DNA of 64,000 bases, taken from the NCBI GenBank assembly GCA_900768815.1, contig CAAGEE010000002.1, forward strand, positions 124,001-188,000. Reading direction: 5' to 3'. This document shows positions 59,746 through 64,000 of this stretch, piece after piece; within the stretch, counting starts at the first letter, position 1; each line of letters opens with the position of its first letter. A program made the position numbers and the translations under genes. The notes beneath the pieces are model-generated. The model did not search any database and was not told the origin of the DNA. It saw only the letters and a list, made by a program, of their open reading frames with translations. This DNA comes from Bacilli bacterium. GTDB lineage: Bacteria > Bacillota_I > Bacilli_A > RF39 > UBA660.

Positions 59746-60513
59746 TTATACTTTTCGAGATTGTATCTCAGCTATTTTTTCTAATACTTCTTTAGCATTA
59801 TCTTCATTTATTTCTGTATAACCTAATTCTTTTAAAGCTTGAATTTTAGCAGTATTTAATTCTTGAGTACGAGATAGTTTTTCTTCATTCTTATGTTCTA
59901 TATCCTCTTCAAATCGCTTATGAGAAGCAGCTAGTCTTGTTTTAGAAGCTCCCCCATTGTTATATAGAGTCATTGCACTAAACATAATGCTTTCAAAAAT
60001 AAATTGTTTATCACTATTAAAAGCAAATTCCATAGGTGGTGTAAAGCCAAGAGACTTTGATACGTATCCTAATATATACTTTAATTCTTGATTAGTTTCC
60101 ATAGATTGTAAGAAATGATATAAGTATAAGTATGTATTGTAGGTATCTTTAGTTTTATCAGATGATAGTTTTTCTTTTAATAAATTAATAATATCTGATA
60201 ATAGTTCTTGTTCTTTTTTATTAAAACCTTTTAGATCTGCTATTATATCTTTATTAGAAGTGTCTTTTACACCTTCGTTTAACCTATTCTCTACTTCGAT
60301 AATATATTCACCATTTATTTTTAAAGAACCTAATTGTTCTATATTTTCAATATTTAATAGACTTAATAATTTTGCAGCTTTTTCTTTGGGCCAATTATTA
60401 ATGTTATCAATTGCTAAATAATTATATAGCATTTGTCTTGAAACTCCTAGGTATTTTGCTAAACGAACTTTGCTAATTCCTAATTCTGTTAGGACTACGT
60501 TTAATTCTTTCAT
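59746..60513 (-). CDS. XRE-family HTH regulator with a helical C-terminal domain
   Basis: The first 60 residues are a helix-turn-helix of the XRE/Cro type (ELGISKVRLAKYLGVSRQML then LAIDNINNWPKEKAAKLLSL). The remaining 190 residues are helical and carry no motif I know, ending in a charged coiled-coil segment (ASHKRFEEDIEHKNEEKLSR). It could be a prophage-type or dormant-state repressor; no prophage genes are near. A consensus promoter with flanking GTGTAAAT sites suggests it controls itself. Confidence 0.82.
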   Translation of the reverse strand: MKELNVVLTELGISKVRLAKYLGVSRQMLYNYLAIDNINNWPKEKAAKLLSLLNIENIEQLGSLKINGEYIIEVENRLNEGVKDTSNKDIIADLKGFNKKEQELLSDIINLLKEKLSSDKTKDTYNTYLYLYHFLQSMETNQELKYILGYVSKSLGFTPPMEFAFNSDKQFIFESIMFSAMTLYNNGGASKTRLAASHKRFEEDIEHKNEEKLSRTQELNTAKIQALKELGYTEINEDNAKEVLEKIAEIQSRKV

Positions 60514-60533
60514 ATATTTACCCTCCTAATATA

Positions 60534-60578
60534 ATTATAGATAGGTTTGTGTAAATAATCAAGTGTAAATTGACACTT
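60534..60578 (-). promoter_or_regulatory. Promoter and putative operator of the XRE gene
   Basis: On the minus strand TTGATT (60557-60562), a 17-base spacer and TATAAT (60534-60539). Two direct copies of GTGTAAAT on the plus strand (60549-60556 and 60563-60570) flank the -35 box, and AAGTGT-caattt-ACACTT (minus orientation, 60561-60578) is a perfect inverted repeat at its upstream edge. Binding here would block the -35 box; autoregulation is inferred. Confidence 0.65.
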
Positions 60579-60618
60579 TATAAATAAAAAAATATATAGA
60601 TATCCTATATATTTATTT

Positions 60619-61656
60619 TTAGAGAGTTTTTTCTATTATTCCTCCACCTAGACAGGTATCCGTCTCATCATAAAGAACTATTGATTGACCTGGAGTTATG
60701 GCTCTTACTGGTTTTTTAAATGTTACTATTAGTTTGTCATTTATTTGTTCTATTTTTACTTCTTCTTTAGGGCCTCTAGACCTTATTTTAGCTAGTGCTT
60801 TTTGTGGTAGTTTATCTACTAGTATATTTATATTAGTTGCTTGTAATTTGTCTTTAAATAGGCTTTTATTAGGCCCTACAATTAATGAATTGTTTTCTAT
60901 ATCTATTTTCAATACATATAATGGTTCTTTATAACTTATGTTAAGACCTTTTCTTTGACCAATTGTATAATATATTAGACCATGATGCTTACCAATTAAA
61001 CTATTATCTTCTAAATAGATATTTCCTGGTAATGGTTTCTTTTTTAAATTATTTTCTAAATACTTAGCATAGTCATCATTTGGAATAAAACATATTTCTT
61101 GACTATCTTTTTTATTACTAACATCTAGTCCAGCTAAGGCTGCAATATTTCTTACTTCATTTTTATCATGATAATCTTTTAATGGAAATATTACTTTATC
61201 TAAGACATTTTTATCAATACTATATAAGAAGTATGATTGATCTTTATTTAGCGTATTACAAGCTTTTAATTTAGAATTTTCAATATTTGCATAGTGACCA
61301 GTTGATATGTAATCTGCTTTTAATTCTTCTTTAGCTTTTTTATAGAAGATACCGAATTTAAACATTTTATTACATAGAACACAAGGATTTGGAGTTAAAC
61401 CTTTTTTATAAGAATCTATAAAGTTAGCTATTACAGTTTCTCTAAACTCTTTTCTAAGGTCAAAGACATAATGCTTAATACCAATATTTTTAGCAACTTC
61501 TTTAGCGTCTTTTATAGCCTGAGTAGTCTTTTCATCATCTAGGAGTTGCATTGTTGCACCTACAACGTCATACCCTTCTTCTTTTAATAAATAAGCAGCA
61601 GTAGATGAGTCTACTCCTCCACTCATTGCAACAACAACTCTTTTTTTATTTTCCAT
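60619..61656 (-). CDS. mnmA: tRNA-specific 2-thiouridylase MnmA
   Basis: The 345-residue enzyme has the PP-loop AMSGGVDSSTAAYLL, the catalytic cysteines in NPCVLCNKMFK and QEICFIPNDDY, TGHYANIE, and the C-terminal domains with YTIGQRKGLNI and ITPGQSIVLYD. It makes 2-thiouridine at position 34 of Lys, Glu and Gln tRNAs with a sulfur donor. No cysteine desulfurase gene is adjacent. Confidence 0.96.
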   Translation of the reverse strand: MENKKRVVVAMSGGVDSSTAAYLLKEEGYDVVGATMQLLDDEKTTQAIKDAKEVAKNIGIKHYVFDLRKEFRETVIANFIDSYKKGLTPNPCVLCNKMFKFGIFYKKAKEELKADYISTGHYANIENSKLKACNTLNKDQSYFLYSIDKNVLDKVIFPLKDYHDKNEVRNIAALAGLDVSNKKDSQEICFIPNDDYAKYLENNLKKKPLPGNIYLEDNSLIGKHHGLIYYTIGQRKGLNISYKEPLYVLKIDIENNSLIVGPNKSLFKDKLQATNINILVDKLPQKALAKIRSRGPKEEVKIEQINDKLIVTFKKPVRAITPGQSIVLYDETDTCLGGGIIEKTL

Positions 61657-61705
61657 AGTACTTCACCAGTTAAAATTATACAGTATTTTTAGTATTTTTA
61701 AAAGG

Positions 61706-62302
61706 TTATGTTAAATAAAATAGTTTTGGTAAAACAAAAGAATCTATTACAGAGGTTAGAATAGATATTAGTATCGATAGTATTAGTAATTTTAAATATC
61801 TATTTACAATTATTTTTTTATTATATTCTTTTTTTCTAAAGAGATAGTTAAATAACATTAAAGAGAAGTTTATTGAATAATATGTTATGACAAATAAGAC
61901 AAATAGATTTATTAGATTGGAAATTATATATATTATTGCTTTGACAACACCATTTAATTTATAAGTATAGAGAATGCTTGAAATAGTAAAGCCTATGGAG
62001 AGACTTTTAAAACCTAAGATAACTAAAACTATAGGTACACCGATTATAGAAATACCTAGTAGCCAAACTATGATATTCATTATTAAGGTATTAGTTATAC
62101 TTTTATAGAGTAGTGTTTGAGTGTTTAGTTTGTTTTCTTTTATGTTTTTAAAAAAGTAAGTTATACTAGTTGTTATTAAATCTTTATTATCTTTTGACTG
62201 TATACTTACTAGTAATATTCCTATTATGAATGTTAGAAGAGTTAGTATAGAAATTACGATAAATACTTTTTTGTTTTTTAGTTTTTTTAGTAGTTCTTTC
62301 AT
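61706..62302 (-). CDS. spoIIM: Stage II sporulation protein M
   Basis: SpoIIM is the membrane scaffold of the SpoIID-SpoIIM-SpoIIP engulfment machine. This protein has five membrane helices, starting with FIVISILTLLTFIIGILLVS, and the DUF95 core LWLLGISIIGVPIVLVI-like stretch (VWLLGISIIGVPIVLVILGF) followed by KSLSIGFTISSIL. The ATG at 62302 follows GAGGATG; an earlier ATG three codons upstream overlaps that site. It stands away from spoIIP in this genome segment. Confidence 0.9.
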   Translation of the reverse strand: MKELLKKLKNKKVFIVISILTLLTFIIGILLVSIQSKDNKDLITTSITYFFKNIKENKLNTQTLLYKSITNTLIMNIIVWLLGISIIGVPIVLVILGFKSLSIGFTISSILYTYKLNGVVKAIIYIISNLINLFVLFVITYYSINFSLMLFNYLFRKKEYNKKIIVNRYLKLLILSILISILTSVIDSFVLPKLFYLT

Positions 62303-62408
62303 TGTTATCATCCTCAGTTAAATATATTAGTTATTAGTTTTTTGTATGTAAAAATGTATTTTACTTTTTGCGACAAATAATTTATAATTAATAGTGAGGT
62401 GGATACTA

Positions 62409-62495
62409 ATGAATAAAAAAGTTGTTAAGGTTGTGTCAATTATCTTAGTTTTAGCTATGTTAATTGGTTTCCTTAGTGTTTTATTTTATCTATAA
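62409..62495 (+). CDS. 28-residue membrane peptide resembling Prli42 (DUF4044)
   Basis: The short ORF encodes MNKKVVKVVSIILVLAMLIG then FLSVLFYL: a basic head and one membrane helix. Length, head NKKVVKVV and hydrophobic run are like Prli42, the miniprotein that anchors the stressosome in Listeria. It has a GAGGTG ribosome site, a TATAAT box just upstream and its own terminator, so it is a real gene; the family name is tentative. Confidence 0.65.
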   Translation: MNKKVVKVVSIILVLAMLIGFLSVLFYL

Positions 62496-62502
62496 AAAAA
62501 TA

Positions 62503-62526
62503 AAGTCATCGATTGATGACTTTTTA
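62503..62526. terminator. Bidirectional terminator after the Prli42-like gene
   Basis: AAAGTCATC-gatt-GATGACTTT followed by TTATTTT; shared with the converging 100-residue gene. Confidence 0.85.
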
Positions 62527-62826
62527 TTTTGAAATATATCCTTCTATTTCGGGATGAATATTTTTTATTACTTCATTATTTAAATTATATTTATTAGCAA
62601 TATCATTTATTCTTTTATAGTCTTTTGCTAAATATAGTAGTAAGATTCCAGAAATGCGATCGGCTGTATATTGGCTCATCTTTGCATAATCATTTTCAGA
62701 TATATTGTATTTTTCTTTTACTTCGGCTGCCGGACCGTAAGCATATAAATAATTAGTTAGAGATCTACTTACTAGTTCTATTTTTTTATTTTGGTCTTTT
62801 AGACGTACTTTTGTCCATACTTTCAT
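62524..62826 (-). CDS. Hypothetical 100-residue helical protein
   Basis: The product is helical, slightly basic, without signal or membrane segment (KKIELVSRSLTNYLYAYGP, YTADRISGILLLYLAKDYKR). No family recognised. ATG is preceded by GGAAGGGAT. It is monocistronic. Function unknown. Confidence 0.7.
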   Translation of the reverse strand: MKVWTKVRLKDQNKKIELVSRSLTNYLYAYGPAAEVKEKYNISENDYAKMSQYTADRISGILLLYLAKDYKRINDIANKYNLNNEVIKNIHPEIEGYISK

Positions 62827-62872
62827 ATTATCCCTTCCCTTTTCTTGACTTAGTATAATAACATAAGATAAG

Positions 62873-62895
62873 AAAAAAAGAAAGCTTATCTTTCT
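62873..62895 (-). terminator. Terminator of the MBL-fold hydrolase gene
   Basis: On the minus strand GAAAG-ataag-CTTTC is followed by TTTTTTT. Confidence 0.7.
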
Positions 62896-63418
62896 ATTTT
62901 AAGTATGGATTATGTTCTTTTTCATATTTTAGTGTAGTTTCCTCATCATGTCCTGGATATAGAGTTATACTCTCATCAAATGTTAGTAGTTTATTAAGAC
63001 TTGCTTTCATATCACTACTGTCACCACCAGGTAGATCTGTTCTACCGATTGATTCTTTAAAGATGAAGTCTCCTACAAACATACAATTGTTTTCTTCAAA
63101 GAAGAAACTTACGGAGTCTTTGGAATGTCCTGGGGTATAAATACATTGAAATTTAAAATCTCCAATGGTATATTCTTTTTCTTCTAGACTACTTTTTTTG
63201 AATATTTTGATAGAGCGTTTTGTTAAGAAGTTTCTTAGGGCTCCAATATGATCAAAGTGAGAATGAGTTATTAGGACTGCTAAAACTTTATTATCACCGA
63301 TTGCTTCTTGTATATTTTGATAATCATCTCCTGGATCTATGATAATTACTGTATTATTTTTAATTAATACATAACAATTCTCATCTAAGACTCCAGTAAT
63401 TATTTTTTTTATTTTCAT
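62894..63418 (-). CDS. MBL-fold metallo-hydrolase, glyoxalase II-like
   Basis: The 174-residue protein has an intact metal motif HSHFDH at 52-57, TPGHSKDS and the bridging Asp in FVGDFIFKESIGRTDLPGG, then LYPGHDEETT. The single short domain without the hydroxyacylglutathione C-terminal domain is the YcbL type. The start is the ATG behind AAGGTGAAATTT; the GTG 9 bases upstream is inside that site. Substrate unknown. Confidence 0.92.
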   Translation of the reverse strand: MKIKKIITGVLDENCYVLIKNNTVIIIDPGDDYQNIQEAIGDNKVLAVLITHSHFDHIGALRNFLTKRSIKIFKKSSLEEKEYTIGDFKFQCIYTPGHSKDSVSFFFEENNCMFVGDFIFKESIGRTDLPGGDSSDMKASLNKLLTFDESITLYPGHDEETTLKYEKEHNPYLK

Positions 63419-63434
63419 AAATTTCACCTTATTT

Positions 63435-64000
63435 CTATTGTTCTAATTCTTTACTTATTAATACATAATTATAATTTGTATCTAATTTAAATGTATATTT
63501 GTATGTTCCAGAAAGTAATTCTTCTGGTAGTTTTTGTCCTTCACTACCTAAATATTTTACTTTTTCGTATAAATAGATTGTTGACTCTTTAGAGATTGCT
63601 TTTTCTAATTCTTTTTCTACATAATAACTGGTAGTTGGTGCTTGAGCACAGTAACCTGATACGTATTCTCCTCGACTAGCAATGTATTGATAGCCGCCTA
63701 AGCAAGTTCTACCAAGTTGAATATTGGTATTTTGAAAATTAGCTGTTTCTCCAAACAGTTTCTTGTATTCAATTTTTAAACTTTCTTCTTTAAATGCAGT
63801 TGGTGTTTCTTCTTCTGTATCTAGACAAGTAAACAAAGGCATAACTGTATCATTAAACTGATTACAGTTAGAATTATATATTTTGGCATGAGAAAGTTGT
63901 CTATAAGCTAGGTATATTTTCATAGAATTATTAAATGTTGGATTTGCAGCATCTTCTTTAATATTAGTTACTACTTTACTATATAGATCTTGAACAATAG
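63435..64000 (-). CDS. Hypothetical protein, N-terminus beyond the right edge
   Basis: The frame is open to the last base of the window, through 25 codons before the internal Met (IVQDLYSKVVTNIKEDAANP and on), so the true start is outside. The visible 187 residues hold five cysteines (SNCNQF, LFTCLD, GRTCLGG, SGYCAQ), Tyr- and Glu-rich stretches and a beta-rich end (SGTYKYTFKLDTNYNYVLI). The cysteine pairing suggests an extracytoplasmic protein. Family not recognised. It ends 11 bases before the MBL hydrolase start, so these may be cotranscribed. Confidence 0.6.
   Translation of the reverse strand, partial: IVQDLYSKVVTNIKEDAANPTFNNSMKIYLAYRQLSHAKIYNSNCNQFNDTVMPLFTCLDTEEETPTAFKEESLKIEYKKLFGETANFQNTNIQLGRTCLGGYQYIASRGEYVSGYCAQAPTTSYYVEKELEKAISKESTIYLYEKVKYLGSEGQKLPEELLSGTYKYTFKLDTNYNYVLISKELEQ

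Noticed and set aside
59746..60513. Prophage repressor marking an integrated element
   Set aside because: No integrase, structural phage gene or tRNA attachment site is near; flanks are housekeeping (mnmA, spoIIM).

Overview
The window is AT-rich chromosomal DNA from a spore-forming member of the Bacillota, most like the deep Bacilli lineages with small genomes (RF39, ML615J-28 and Erysipelotrichales relatives); the exact order cannot be fixed from this sequence. The evidence is sporulation genes (gpr, spoIIP, yqxA-like, spoIVB, spoIIGA-sigE, spoIIM), Bacillus-like gene orders (rpsT/gpr/spoIIP/yqxA and xerD/deoB), two T-box leaders and a very regular Shine-Dalgarno sequence, GGTGAT. TGA is a stop codon (for example at the tlyA-rsuA junction), so the Mycoplasma code does not apply.

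Layout. 1-7.2 kb: edge gene, rpsT, the gpr-spoIIP-yqxA operon, three unknown genes with mTERF-like helical character, a ZnuA-like lipoprotein without recognisable metal ligands, and yidD. 7.2-13.8 kb: rnc, an RNase J paralogue with altered catalytic motifs, 5-FCL, two copies of a 264-bp cassette coding a 24-residue hydrophobic peptide (probable type I toxins) around a lipoprotein gene and tRNA-Arg, then an archaeal-type aspS behind an Asp T-box. 13.8-24.5 kb: YfhO and YgjV membrane proteins, potABCD, then ptcA-aguD-aguA (agmatine deiminase pathway without carbamate kinase). 24.5-33.3 kb: an unknown protein, YbaK, a ClpX-like ATPase with a novel N-terminal region, tRNA-Met, tRNA-Gln, gltX, a TPR protein, lemA and a TPM protein. 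33.3-45.9 kb: mutS, nusB, xseA, xseB, a sortase group, spoIVB, YetF, spoIIGA-sigE, tdk, YigZ, an AI-2E family transporter.

45.9-64 kb: an Ala T-box leads two P-loop kinases, alaS and holA; then tlyA, rsuA, rarA, xerD, deoB, a tandem pair of unrecognised proteins with a transglutaminase-like Cys-His-Asp pattern, a DUF1540 protein, about 740 bp of structured noncoding DNA, an XRE regulator with a clear operator/promoter, mnmA, spoIIM, a tiny Prli42-like peptide, and an MBL-fold hydrolase.

The genes are mostly housekeeping and sporulation. The accessory parts that look least described are the duplicated peptide cassettes, the tandem transglutaminase-like genes, the ClpX-like ATPase and the mTERF-like gene trio. 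No rRNA, CRISPR array, insertion sequence or prophage was seen.
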